A DNA stretch of 64,000 nucleotides from Flavobacterium sp. LC2016-01 (GTDB lineage: Bacteria; Bacteroidota; Bacteroidia; Flavobacteriales; Flavobacteriaceae). Positions 1 to 7,201 of the stretch are shown here, in pieces. The stretch covers positions 419,901-483,900 of the forward strand of contig NZ_WMIC01000004.1 of the NCBI RefSeq assembly GCF_009711135.1, given 5' to 3'. The notes below the pieces were generated by a model that worked only from the letters and a program-made list of their open reading frames with translations, was not told the DNA's origin and searched no databases. Position 1 is the first letter of the stretch, and every line of letters starts with the position of its first letter. Position numbers and translations under genes: made by a program.

Positions 1-155
1 CTTACGGCAAAGTAAAAAAAGTAATTGGTGGCCGAAATGCAGCAAAATTTGTTCAGTTAGAACAATATCTGCAAGTAACAATAAGAGGTGAAATTCAAAA
101 TTCAATTCCTTTTATTGATGAAATTGATAAAACAAAAATCAATAGTAAGATATAA
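1..155 (+). CDS. C-terminal end of a truncated unknown protein
   Basis: An open frame enters from the left edge (first full codon at base 3) and stops with TAA at 153-155, leaving 50 residues. It ends shortly before a strong hairpin terminator, which supports a real gene end. The visible part has a basic start and a QLEQYL...IPFID stretch. This vaguely recalls the tail of small secreted Bacteroidota proteins of unknown function, but that is an impression and not an assignment. The start and most of the protein lie outside the window. Confidence 0.6.
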   Translation, partial: YGKVKKVIGGRNAAKFVQLEQYLQVTIRGEIQNSIPFIDEIDKTKINSKI

Positions 156-161
156 TATTTT

Positions 162-194
162 AAAGCGATAATTCACATAACGAATTATCGCTTT
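162..194 (+). terminator. Hairpin terminator
   Basis: A perfect 12-bp stem (162-173 pairs with 183-194, arm AAAGCGATAATT) has a 9-nt loop and begins 7 bases after the stop of the truncated left-edge gene. The trailing T-tract is short, so termination may be partial. Confidence 0.75.
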
Positions 195-376
195 CTTGTC
201 TTCGATAGTTTTTCAATTGATTAATTTTTAGGAGAATAACATTGTTATTTTGTAAAAATACTAACAGATGCTATAAGACTTAAATGGTCTTCAAGAAGTA
301 TTTTTGATTGGAGTTTTATGCAGACTTTTTTTCTGTATAATCTCAATATTAAATAACATTCAAAATTAATACTATC

Positions 377-751
377 ATGATACATCAAATTGACACCACA
401 GATAATGTAGTCGCATTTAGAGCATTGGCAGAAGTAACAAAAGATGATTTTTTAAAAGTGGTCGTTCCGGCGGTTGAACACTTGGTAAATCAGACTCACG
501 AAATCAATTTTTTGTTAGTTCTCGATACTGATCTTGAAAATTTTACCTCAGGGGCGTGGCTTGAAGATGCGCTGCTTGGTTTGAAACATTTGGGAAAATG
601 GAACCGCGCCGCAATAATTACAGATTCCGAAGAAATTATTACGTTCACAAACGGCTTCAGTTTTGTTGTTCCAGGAGAATTCCACGGATTTAAAAAAGAA
701 AACTTCAATAAAGCCTTGAACTGGGTTGAGGGGAATATTAATCTTTCTTGA
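377..751 (+). CDS. SpoIIAA-like STAS-fold protein
   Basis: The 124-residue protein matches the SpoIIAA-like family (DUF3478-type). It has an N-terminal strand, a long helix around residues 25-40, a hydrophobic FLLVLDTDLENFT strand-turn (about 44-56), a W-x-E-D-A-LLGLKHL helix, and a conserved AAIITDSE segment (about 78-85) followed by a FxxFKxxNFxxALNWV tail. The family fold is known but its biochemical role is not; members sit in the cytoplasm and may bind small lipophilic or anionic ligands. It is a single-gene unit between a terminator and a large inverted repeat. The ATG at 377 is the only good start; no strong Shine-Dalgarno is visible, as is usual in this phylum. Confidence 0.8.
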   Translation: MIHQIDTTDNVVAFRALAEVTKDDFLKVVVPAVEHLVNQTHEINFLLVLDTDLENFTSGAWLEDALLGLKHLGKWNRAAIITDSEEIITFTNGFSFVVPGEFHGFKKENFNKALNWVEGNINLS

Positions 752-782
752 TTTTTGTCTCAGGGTTGCAGTTTGTCGCAAA

Positions 783-912
783 TTTAACGCAAAGTTCGCA
801 AGGTTTTTTTATCAATGCTAATGTTTACAAGTGCTAAGTTCGCAAAGATTTGCACTCTTTTGCGTTTGTAAACACAATCTGAGTAAAAAAACCTTGCGAA
901 CTTTGCGTTAAA
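783..912. repeat. Palindromic intergenic element, 29-bp perfect terminal arms
   Basis: Bases 783-811 are the exact reverse complement of 884-912 (core of the arm CGCAAAGTTCGCAAGG). Inside lies a second perfect pair, 822-830 with 866-874, so the whole 130 bp can fold into one long interrupted hairpin. The internal text (AAGTTCGCAAAG at about 836-847) partly repeats the arm. It sits just downstream of the SpoIIAA-like gene and may act as a terminator or belong to a dispersed repeat family. Confidence 0.85.
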
Positions 913-948
913 AAATCAGCTCAAGCCAAGTCGCATTTCAACTTCAAA

Positions 949-970
949 CCTGAAACCTGAAACCTGAAAC
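949..970. repeat. Short tandem repeat of CCTGAAA
   Basis: Three consecutive copies of the 7-mer CCTGAAA, the last one ending in the tail CCTGAAAC, lie just before the end of the next minus-strand gene. No function is evident. Confidence 0.8.
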
Positions 971-981
971 AAAAAGGCTTC

Positions 982-1251
982 TTAGTGGTTATATTCGATA
1001 CCGCTGCTGTCTGTTTTTTCTTTTTTTGCTTTGTATGATTTTGAGATTTGTTTGTAGCATGCTGTGGTTAATAAAGGCACTGCTAAACTTCCAACTACCG
1101 CAGCAGTTTTGTTATGTCCAGTTTTTTTCAAAACTGCACCAACAAGCAATGCGCCAAGTCCCGCACAAACTAAATTTTTAACTGATAATTTTGACGCTGG
1201 GTTTGGCGTTATTCCATGTAATAAAGGGTCTATAAAATTCAAATTTTCCAT
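982..1251 (-). CDS. Small glycine-rich membrane protein, unknown
   Basis: The 89-residue protein has an alternating hydrophobic and glycine/alanine core (about residues 24-65: LVCAGLGALLVGAVL, then AAVVGSLAVPLLTTA) that reads as two short membrane helices with small-residue packing. A lysine-rich tail (about 66-81) ends in a polar IEYNH. I do not recognise a named family. It is the last of three consecutive minus-strand genes (36 bp after the next) that may be co-transcribed, and the context suggests an envelope or stress role, which is only inference. ATG start at 1251. Confidence 0.6.
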   Translation of the reverse strand: MENLNFIDPLLHGITPNPASKLSVKNLVCAGLGALLVGAVLKKTGHNKTAAVVGSLAVPLLTTACYKQISKSYKAKKEKTDSSGIEYNH

Positions 1252-1287
1252 AATTATTATAATTTATTTGTTTATACTTATTTGTAT

Positions 1288-1686
1288 CTAATTTAATGAA
1301 TTTTCGTGGTCTGTGTCACTTTCTATTTTTTCAATTTCTGCTTTTTCTTTCTTGATGGCTTGTCTTAACAAAGCAAAAAGGCTCATGTAAACATTTGCCA
1401 TAAAAACCAGCGAGAATCCTGCCAAAATGTAGCCACGCCAGTCATTTAACAAAAGTTTATAATCACAAAGCACTAAAAATGCGATTGTGACATAATGACT
1501 GAAACAATATTCGCACGTAAAGAGATAAAATACTTTTCTTGATAAAATTGCCTTATCAAATTTTGAGTGTTTGACACACCATTCTCTGGGTTCCTTAAAA
1601 ATTTCTTCATGTGTAACGGTCCAGCTGATGCAGGCAATTGGAACAGCTAAAACAAAAAGCCAGATAATTTGTGAGGTTAAATCCAT
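1288..1686 (-). CDS. Membrane protein with a CxxCxxH motif, unknown
   Basis: The 132-residue protein has an N-terminal membrane segment (about 6-23), a soluble stretch, then a CEYCFSHYVT motif (about 58-67) running into a second hydrophobic helix, and a third helix around residues 86-108. The charged tail (KKEKAEIEKIESDTDHE) is cytoplasmic-like. The Cys-x-x-Cys placed at the edge of a membrane helix recalls DUF1360-type proteins, but I cannot confirm that family. It starts 14 bp after the acidic protein gene, which suggests one transcript. Confidence 0.6.
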   Translation of the reverse strand: MDLTSQIIWLFVLAVPIACISWTVTHEEIFKEPREWCVKHSKFDKAILSRKVFYLFTCEYCFSHYVTIAFLVLCDYKLLLNDWRGYILAGFSLVFMANVYMSLFALLRQAIKKEKAEIEKIESDTDHENSLN

Positions 1687-1700
1687 GTGCAGGAAATTGA

Positions 1701-2192
1701 TTATTCTCTCGGATGATTTTCCGGATAATGTTCTGCTTCAAAATCATCTAAATCTTTAGTGTCATCATCGTCTAGATCACCATCTTTTTCTACATCATTT
1801 TCATAATCCAAATCGGGATCAGAATCTTCGTCAAAGTCGTCTTTTCGATCGTCGTTTGTAATCGCATCGTCTTCGTTTATAATGCGTTCTTGGTTTGGAA
1901 TATTTTCAAAACGTACGCTTTCTTTGCGCTCAAAATCGCCTACAGGGTATTTTTGATCTTCTATAAATTCTTCTTGATATTGATAAGGATCTTCGTCTCT
2001 CGCATAATTGTCATTGTCGACCAATGTATTTTGTTCGATATAATCTGGATCGCTTTCGCCAAATTCACGATTTTTTTGAAGCCTTATGTCTTGCTTGAAT
2101 TGATCTTCATTTGAAGTTCCATCAACAAGAATATTTTGATCGATATAATCAGGATCGTTCTGATAATTATCTAGGTTTTGCTCATTTTTCAT
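1701..2192 (-). CDS. Highly acidic, repeat-containing disordered protein
   Basis: The 163-residue protein is very rich in Asp, Glu and Asn and has almost no hydrophobic core, so it is probably intrinsically disordered. Two copies of a DPDYI(D/E)QN(I/T)LVD motif occur at about residues 13-23 and 48-58, separated by a charged linker. The C-terminal half is dominated by DDD/DED runs (about 120-150). No signal peptide or enzyme motif is visible. It is first in the minus-strand trio with the two small membrane proteins. Its function is unknown; calcium or cation binding and a stress role are possible but unsupported. Confidence 0.6.
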   Translation of the reverse strand: MKNEQNLDNYQNDPDYIDQNILVDGTSNEDQFKQDIRLQKNREFGESDPDYIEQNTLVDNDNYARDEDPYQYQEEFIEDQKYPVGDFERKESVRFENIPNQERIINEDDAITNDDRKDDFDEDSDPDLDYENDVEKDGDLDDDDTKDLDDFEAEHYPENHPRE

Positions 2193-2548
2193 AACGTTTC
2201 TCTTTTAAGTTATTCAATTAAAAGTTTGTGTTTTACAAATTTACCAAGCAAATCAAAGGAAAGTCTTACATGAAAGATAATTATAGTTGCATAATTAACA
2301 GTTATTTAAATTAAAACCAGTTTTAAAGGAAATAGAAACTCAGTAGAAAAGTATGAGTTATTGTATTGATTCAAAATAGATTATAAGGAATGTTTTACAT
2401 TTTTGTAATGAATTATAACTCTCAGTTATATTGTATTAGAAAGATTGTAAGAAAAAAAAGAAGGTTTTGCTTAATATTGCGTTTGAGCTTTTTATTTTGA
2501 CAAATAGCTTTAAAAAATATCCCTAAATCTTTTTTACCTACTATTTTT
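2193..2548. other. Intergenic region, no clear gene
   Basis: This AT-rich spacer separates the divergent acidic-protein gene and the next plus-strand gene, so it should hold two promoters. I see no exact TAnnTTTG -7 element, no long hairpin and no convincing short ORF. Confidence 0.5.
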
Positions 2549-2953
2549 ATGTTCCTTACACTTACTTCAACTCAAGTTCATTTTTGCTATCGCAAAAAGA
2601 GATGGAATTATGCTTTCGATGAAATAATCGAACTCGGCTTAATTCGAAAAAAGAAAAACTATTTTCTGCTAAATGCGACTTTTATCGCTGTCACCGCAAT
2701 TGCCTATTATTGTATGATTTTTACAAAAATGACTGATCTTTATTATATTATTCCGGCACTTTTAGCCTATACCGTTCTTATTATTTTACGGCTTCATAAC
2801 CCGGCAGAATTCGATTATTATGTCTTCGTTCGAGATTGTTATGAAAAAGAAATCATCGTAAAAATTAAGAACAAAGATAAAAATAATATGGGCAAACAAA
2901 TTGACGAATTTTTTAATCATCAGTTTGAGCGCATGACAATGCAAACAGCATAA
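2549..2953 (+). CDS. Small membrane protein, unknown
   Basis: The 134-residue protein has a basic N-terminal region (FCYRKKRWNYAFDEIIELGLIRKKK) resembling the start of membrane-anchored PH-like proteins. Two membrane helices follow at about residues 42-59 and 65-82, then a soluble C-terminus with a KIKNKDKNNMGKQIDEFF helix. The family is not recognised. The ATG at 2549 is taken because the frame has no better start. A 29-residue ORF follows 18 bp downstream and might be co-transcribed. Confidence 0.55.
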   Translation: MFLTLTSTQVHFCYRKKRWNYAFDEIIELGLIRKKKNYFLLNATFIAVTAIAYYCMIFTKMTDLYYIIPALLAYTVLIILRLHNPAEFDYYVFVRDCYEKEIIVKIKNKDKNNMGKQIDEFFNHQFERMTMQTA

Positions 2954-2971
2954 TTTTTTTAATCTTTGCAA

Positions 2972-3061
2972 ATGAGAATTTTTGGAATTCCCCAATACGA
3001 CTTGGCCTTTATCGTTATTGCAATCGTATATGGGTTTATTATAACGGTTAAAAAAAAATAA
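2972..3061 (+). CDS. Possible 29-residue single-helix membrane peptide
   Basis: An ATG frame gives a peptide beginning MRIFGIPQYD, followed by a hydrophobic helix (LAFIVIAIVYGFIITV) and ending KKK. One membrane span with a basic tail is typical of small accessory membrane peptides. It lies 18 bp after the preceding membrane protein gene. The evidence is composition and spacing only. Confidence 0.3.
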   Translation: MRIFGIPQYDLAFIVIAIVYGFIITVKKK

Positions 3062-3120
3062 CGAAAAACGGCTTCATCAATCACTTCTATTGAAGCTGTG
3101 TTAGAATACATTTTAAATTC

Positions 3121-3169
3121 GGTTTAGCTGCAATACTAAAATTTAGTATTGGGCTATATTCGCTAAACC
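3121..3169. promoter_or_regulatory. Nested palindromic operator before the XRE gene
   Basis: Bases 3131-3151 form a perfect palindrome with 10-bp arms around one central A (CAATACTAAA-A-TTTAGTATTG). Outer arms GGTTTAGC (3121-3128) and GCTAAACC (3162-3169) are also exact complements. The site ends 20 bp before the XRE start codon, the expected place for an autoregulatory operator. Confidence 0.6.
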
Positions 3170-3188
3170 AGATCCCCAAATCAACAAT

Positions 3189-3578
3189 ATGGCCACTTCG
3201 ATTAAAAATAAAATTAAAAGCATACGAGAATTAAAAAACTACACTCAGGAATATATGGCAGAACAACTTGGCGTGACTCAGGCAGGTTACAGTAAAATTG
3301 AAAAAGGCAAAACTGTTTTATCCTATGTAAAATTAGTTGAAATTGCCCGTATTCTAGAAGTTAGCGTAGAAGATATAATAAGTTTTGACAGTGAAAGATA
3401 TTTCAACAGTTTTAATAAAGTAATAGGAAACAACAACGGAAGCATCTTAATCAATACGGAACAAAATTCGACGACATTAAAACTGCTTTACGAAGATAAA
3501 ATCACACTCTTGGAAAAACTGCTCGCTAAAACCGAATCTGAGCTGGAACGTTATAAAGAAAAACACGGTCCGCTTTAA
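3189..3578 (+). CDS. XRE-family helix-turn-helix regulator
   Basis: The 129-residue protein has an N-terminal HTH_3 domain (about residues 6-64). The motif YTQEYMAEQLGVTQAGYSKIEKG covers the positioning and recognition helices, and LVEIARILEVSVEDIISF completes the five-helix fold. Residues 65-100 are a polar linker, and 101-127 form a charged heptad-like helix (LLYEDKITLLEKLLAKTESELERYKEK) suited to dimerisation. It is a soluble DNA-binding repressor type with a known fold; its targets are unknown. A nested palindrome immediately upstream suggests it controls itself. No toxin, phage or restriction partner is adjacent. Confidence 0.85.
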   Translation: MATSIKNKIKSIRELKNYTQEYMAEQLGVTQAGYSKIEKGKTVLSYVKLVEIARILEVSVEDIISFDSERYFNSFNKVIGNNNGSILINTEQNSTTLKLLYEDKITLLEKLLAKTESELERYKEKHGPL

Positions 3579-3905
3579 TTTTTTTGAAAGATTAAAATTC
3601 AGTAATAAACATTTAAAGCAAATTATTCCTTAGAGTAAAAATCACTATTTATACTGATGTGTAAAATTTATTCGAATTATAGTTTTTGCCACTTATGAAA
3701 AGAGAAAAAAACATATTGTTGAAAAATGAAACTGGATGAAAAACGGCTTTATTTTAATTCAATTTTTTGGGTTAAATTGTGATATAATATTGTTTTAATT
3801 TTTAAAGGAAATAAAATTAAAAACCCAAAAAAAGAGATTTGATTTAAAACCTAAAAACACAAATGAGCTATTGATTATCAGATCATTTGTGTTTAAAGTT
3901 GTTTT
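3579..3905. other. Intergenic region with a bidirectional terminator
   Basis: The spacer lies between the convergent XRE and MazG-like genes. Apart from the hairpin at 3855-3894 it is AT-rich, without a gene or repeat that I can support. Confidence 0.6.
3855..3894. terminator. Bidirectional hairpin terminator
   Basis: A 12-bp perfect stem (3855-3866 with 3883-3894, arm AAACACAAATGA) sits between two convergent genes. The plus-strand product runs into T-rich sequence a few bases on and the minus-strand product into TTTTTAGG, so it can serve both genes. Confidence 0.75.
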
Positions 3906-4229
3906 TTATTGACCTAATAATTTTTCAGTTTTGGCAAGGAATTTTTCAGTTGCGTCTTCAATGTCAAGATCCATTCTAGAAGCAAGAACTGTGAGCCACC
4001 AAATCGATTCACCCAATTTGTGCTGTAATTCTTCTTTTGTATTTTCTTTTGGCCATCTTCCTTGTTGCGACATGGTGTGACGTCCTACCAAACCGGCATC
4101 GGTCAAGAATGCCAAAGCATCTTCTTCAACGGTCCATTCACTGCCGTGATGCGCGCGCTCTAATTCGTGGTAAACGGCTCTTATTTTTAGAGAACGCTGT
4201 TTCAATTGTTCAAAATCTATTTTTGGCAT
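3906..4229 (-). CDS. MazG-like nucleotide pyrophosphohydrolase family protein
   Basis: The 107-residue all-helical protein resembles the MazG-like superfamily. The conserved stretch KEELQHKLGESIWWLTVLASRMDLDIEDATEKFLAKTEKLLG (about 65-106) contains the acidic helix with an E-x-x-W pattern that in relatives carries metal-binding residues. The first half (DFEQLKQRSLKIRAVYHELERAHHGSEW) forms the partner helix. Classical EExxE motifs are not intact: only single acidic residues are visible at those places. Hydrolysis of non-canonical nucleoside triphosphates is therefore a family-level guess. It lies 3 bp downstream of the AraC gene and is probably co-transcribed. Confidence 0.6.
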   Translation of the reverse strand: MPKIDFEQLKQRSLKIRAVYHELERAHHGSEWTVEEDALAFLTDAGLVGRHTMSQQGRWPKENTKEELQHKLGESIWWLTVLASRMDLDIEDATEKFLAKTEKLLGQ

Positions 4230-4232
4230 AAT

Positions 4233-5147
4233 TTAATTTTTATGAAATGATTCCTTAAACGCGACAGGAGTAAGGTTTGTTTTTTTCTTAAATAATTTAT
4301 TGAAGGACTGCGGATGCTCAAATCCTAATTTATAAGCGATTTCTGCTATTGATAAAGTTCCAATTGCAATATATTCTTTTGCTTTTTCGATCAATTTATC
4401 ATGAATGAACTGCTGTGTATTTTGTCCGCTTACATTGCGCAATAAATCACTGAGATATCTCGGCGAAAGCTGTAATTCTTCTGCAATAAATTGAACTGTT
4501 GGAACTCCATTTTCTATCGCTTTTTCATTATTGAAATAATTCTCTAAAAGACGTTCTAATTTACTGATTACATCATGGTTAATCGCTTTTCTAGTCAAGA
4601 ATTGACGGTTATAAAAACGATTGCTGTAATTTAGTAGAAGTTCGATTTGCGATATGATAACATCTTGGCTAAAATTGTCAATTCGTTCGTTTAATTCATT
4701 TTTTATACTGTCAAAAACGCTCAGAATCGTTTCTTTTTCTTTCTCAGACAAATACAAAGCTTCAGCAGCAGAATAGCCAAAAAAACCGTATTGCTTGATT
4801 TTAGTATTTAAAGAATAAGGCCGAATAAAATCGGGATGAATATGCAGCGACATACCGCTATAATCAGCTTCTTCGTCTTGCATTCGCAAAATTTGTCCTG
4901 GTGAAACAAATGACATTCCGCCTTCTTCAAAATCATAAAAACCATGTCCGTAGCGCAGTTTTCCAGAGAAATGAGTTTTAAAAGATATTTTGAAGAAATT
5001 TAGAATAATTCCTTGTTCAAAATCTTTTGGATCAAAAACGGCTTCACCATAATTTAAAATACTAATTAACGGATGCGTTGGTTTTGGCTGTCCCATCGCT
5101 TTATGCAGTTCTGAAAGTGAATCGAATATTTTTGGCTGTTTTTTCAT
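4233..5147 (-). CDS. AraC-family transcriptional regulator
   Basis: The 304-residue protein has an N-terminal cupin-like sensing domain (about 1-160; the G-x-G-FYDFEEGGMSFVSPGQI segment resembles the cupin turn) and a C-terminal pair of helix-turn-helices. The first HTH lies at about 215-240 (VQFIAEELQLSPRYLSDLLR) and the second at about 268-295 (SIAEIAYKLGFEHPQSFNKLFKKKTNLTPVAF), the AraC signature. It lies in a minus-strand run with a small barrel-like protein and an SDR dehydrogenase, which it probably controls. The candidate site is the pair of AGCCAA direct repeats upstream of the SDR gene. The inducer is unknown. Confidence 0.85.
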   Translation of the reverse strand: MKKQPKIFDSLSELHKAMGQPKPTHPLISILNYGEAVFDPKDFEQGIILNFFKISFKTHFSGKLRYGHGFYDFEEGGMSFVSPGQILRMQDEEADYSGMSLHIHPDFIRPYSLNTKIKQYGFFGYSAAEALYLSEKEKETILSVFDSIKNELNERIDNFSQDVIISQIELLLNYSNRFYNRQFLTRKAINHDVISKLERLLENYFNNEKAIENGVPTVQFIAEELQLSPRYLSDLLRNVSGQNTQQFIHDKLIEKAKEYIAIGTLSIAEIAYKLGFEHPQSFNKLFKKKTNLTPVAFKESFHKN

Positions 5148-5172
5148 AATTGAATTTGAACTGCTCTTGGTT

Positions 5173-5478
5173 TTACAAACTTACGAAATGTTCTACTGCC
5201 GAAATATTCCAGCTCACGGTACTTTGATCAATCATATCGTGCACGATCGAATCGCTGAGTTCGCTCATTAATCGGTGCATTGCTACGGTTCCGTCTTCAA
5301 CGCTGTCCCAAAACAGCATATCGTAAATTACGCCTTTTTTTAATTCAGAAATAGTTCTGGAACGAAATCCTTTTTGACGTTTCAAAAAAGCATCTATTTC
5401 TTTATTTTCCTCAATAAATTGCGAAATCGTAAAACCTTTTAATTTAAAGGTAGTCAATTCTATAGCTTGGTTTTTCAT
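5173..5478 (-). CDS. Small dimeric alpha/beta-barrel-like protein
   Basis: The 101-residue protein has a beta-alpha-beta pattern: strand (AIELTTFKL), helix (ISQFIEENKEIDAFLKRQKGF), strand (FRSRTISEL), strand (YDMLFWDSVEDG), helix, and a C-terminal HF. This fits the ABM/ferredoxin-like dimeric barrel proteins that often accompany oxidoreductases. No catalytic residue can be named. It lies 13 bp downstream of the SDR gene and 25 bp upstream of araC, so the three probably form one operon. The function is unknown. Confidence 0.55.
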   Translation of the reverse strand: MKNQAIELTTFKLKGFTISQFIEENKEIDAFLKRQKGFRSRTISELKKGVIYDMLFWDSVEDGTVAMHRLMSELSDSIVHDMIDQSTVSWNISAVEHFVSL

Positions 5479-5491
5479 AAAGATTTAGTTT

Positions 5492-6298
5492 TTAAAAAGT
5501 AAACATTTCTTTAATTTTCTGAACTTGAGTTTCAGTTCCCAATTCTATTCTTTCATTGTACAAAGTATTGGCGTCATTTCCTGCAACATATCGCAATTGA
5601 TTTTTACTGTCTGTCGCAGCTTCGTAAATAATTTGCGCAATATCTTCCACTTTTGAATAATTTGCGATTTGTTCAGCGCTGTAACCTTTGCTTACTTCTG
5701 CAGTTAATTTTTCGTACGCATTGTGCTGGCCCACTTCCATAGAACGAATCGCAAAATCAGTCTGCATACCACCCGGCGCAACTACTTTTACCTGAATTCC
5801 AAATTGTGCCAATTCATAAGCCATACTTTCAGAAAAGCCATCTACAGCAAACTTTGTCGCACTGTAAATCGAACAAGTAGGAAAACCAATTAATCCAAAT
5901 GTAGAACTTATATTTAGAAAAATACCGCTTTTTTTCTCTCTAAAATGAGATGTAAAAGCTTTTGAAACTCGAATAACACCAAGTAAATTTGTAGCAATTT
6001 GACGTTGAATTTGATCATCGCTCAGAGATTCTAAAGCACCAATTAATCCGTAACCTGCGTTGTTCATGACAACATCTACAGAATAATTTTGGATTACTTT
6101 TTGAATAGTAGAATTAATTTGTTCGGAATTAGAAACGTCAAGCGGAAGCAGAATTACATTTTCTAAATTCTTTAATTCCATTTCTTTTTCTGGATTTCGC
6201 ATCGTCGCAATAACCTGCCAGCCTTTGCTTTGAAATAATTGTGCTGTTGCTTTTCCTAATCCTGATGAGGTGCCTGTAATAAAAATTGTCTTTTGCAT
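5492..6298 (-). CDS. Short-chain dehydrogenase/reductase (SDR)
   Basis: The 268-residue protein is a classical SDR with a Rossmann fold. It has the cofactor motif TGTSSGLG (about residues 8-15), NNAG at about 80-83, and a catalytic Ser in ISST with YSATK (Tyr and Lys, about 143-147). A PGG loop follows at about 174-176. The R at MRNPEK (about 34) suggests preference for NADP(H). The substrate cannot be told from sequence. It is the first gene of the SDR, small barrel, araC run. The start ATG is followed by MQKTIFITGTSS, leaving the right spacing to the glycine motif. Confidence 0.9.
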   Translation of the reverse strand: MQKTIFITGTSSGLGKATAQLFQSKGWQVIATMRNPEKEMELKNLENVILLPLDVSNSEQINSTIQKVIQNYSVDVVMNNAGYGLIGALESLSDDQIQRQIATNLLGVIRVSKAFTSHFREKKSGIFLNISSTFGLIGFPTCSIYSATKFAVDGFSESMAYELAQFGIQVKVVAPGGMQTDFAIRSMEVGQHNAYEKLTAEVSKGYSAEQIANYSKVEDIAQIIYEAATDSKNQLRYVAGNDANTLYNERIELGTETQVQKIKEMFTF

Positions 6299-6354
6299 TT
6301 TTTAATTGTTTAAAATTATAATGCAAAAGTCTGCCGAAATGTAAAGTGTTATTT

Positions 6355-6381
6355 AGCCAATTTGGAAGTTGTGTAAGCCAA
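6355..6381 (-). promoter_or_regulatory. Direct repeat typical of an AraC-type site
   Basis: AGCCAA occurs at 6355-6360 and again at 6376-6381, a 21-bp period (two helical turns) on the same face of the DNA. It lies 57-83 bp before the SDR start codon. On the minus strand a TACATTTC -7-like element follows downstream. AraC-type regulators usually bind such direct repeats. Confidence 0.4.
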
Positions 6382-6399
6382 AATGACGAGAATACTATT

Positions 6400-7110
6400 T
6401 TAGTTGTTTAAAATTTCTAATTCCGCAATAATAAGTCCTTTCATTGTGGTATGAACATAATCTTTTGCTTCGGCGTAGGAAACGGTATATTTTCTCGGAA
6501 TATCCTGCAAATGAATAGGGAATGTATTTAAGATATTATCGTAGTAAAGATCCAATTGTTTTTCGTCAGGCATTTCAAATTTAATCTTAATTTGAAATCT
6601 TCGCAGTAAAGCCGTATCGATACTATTGAAAAAATTAGTTGCACAAATCAACAGCGAATTCGTTGGATAATAATCTATTAATTGAATAATGGTGTTAACC
6701 AGACGTTTCATTTCGGCAACATCTTTATCATCATTTTCACGGCTTTTGGCAATTTGGTCAAATTCATCTAAAAACAAAACAGCATTTTCTCTCGCCGCTT
6801 TATCAAACAGTGCTTTTACATTTTTAGACGTTTCACCAATTCTCGCGTTTATAATCGTGCTTAGGTTTACAATAATAATTTCTTTGTTCAGAGCGGTTGC
6901 GATTGCTTTTGCCGTGGTAGTTTTGCCACAGCCTGAATGACCGTGAAGCAAAATCTTATTATCTACAGGAAGATTGTACTTTTTTAATTCCTCAATATAT
7001 TTATGCTCTTTGATTGTCTGCTCTAAAATGGCTTTATTTTCTTCGCTGAAAAAAAGATTTTCAATCGCAATTTTTTCGGTGTCGTGTATGATAAGCTCGT
7101 GTAGATTCAT
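6400..7110 (-). CDS. Small stand-alone AAA ATPase
   Basis: The 236-residue protein is an AAA-type ATPase with a short N-terminus. Walker A is GHSGCGKTT (about residues 56-64), Walker B is AVLFLDEFD (about 110-118), sensor 1 is in ATNFFNS (about 157-163), and an arginine-finger-like LLRRF follows at about 169-173. It resembles the central-region ATPases related to FtsH or proteasome-like AAA modules, but lacks a protease, zinc or N-terminal substrate domain. It probably acts as a soluble remodelling factor with an unknown partner. It is a monocistronic unit by spacing (over 90 bp on each side). Confidence 0.85.
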   Translation of the reverse strand: MNLHELIIHDTEKIAIENLFFSEENKAILEQTIKEHKYIEELKKYNLPVDNKILLHGHSGCGKTTTAKAIATALNKEIIIVNLSTIINARIGETSKNVKALFDKAARENAVLFLDEFDQIAKSRENDDKDVAEMKRLVNTIIQLIDYYPTNSLLICATNFFNSIDTALLRRFQIKIKFEMPDEKQLDLYYDNILNTFPIHLQDIPRKYTVSYAEAKDYVHTTMKGLIIAELEILNN

Positions 7111-7201
7111 CTGAAAATTATTTGGTGTAAAATTAAAGCTTATTCTGCAATAATTCGCACCTAATTTCCTTTCCTAAAAATTGACTTAGAGATTTTTATA
7201 A

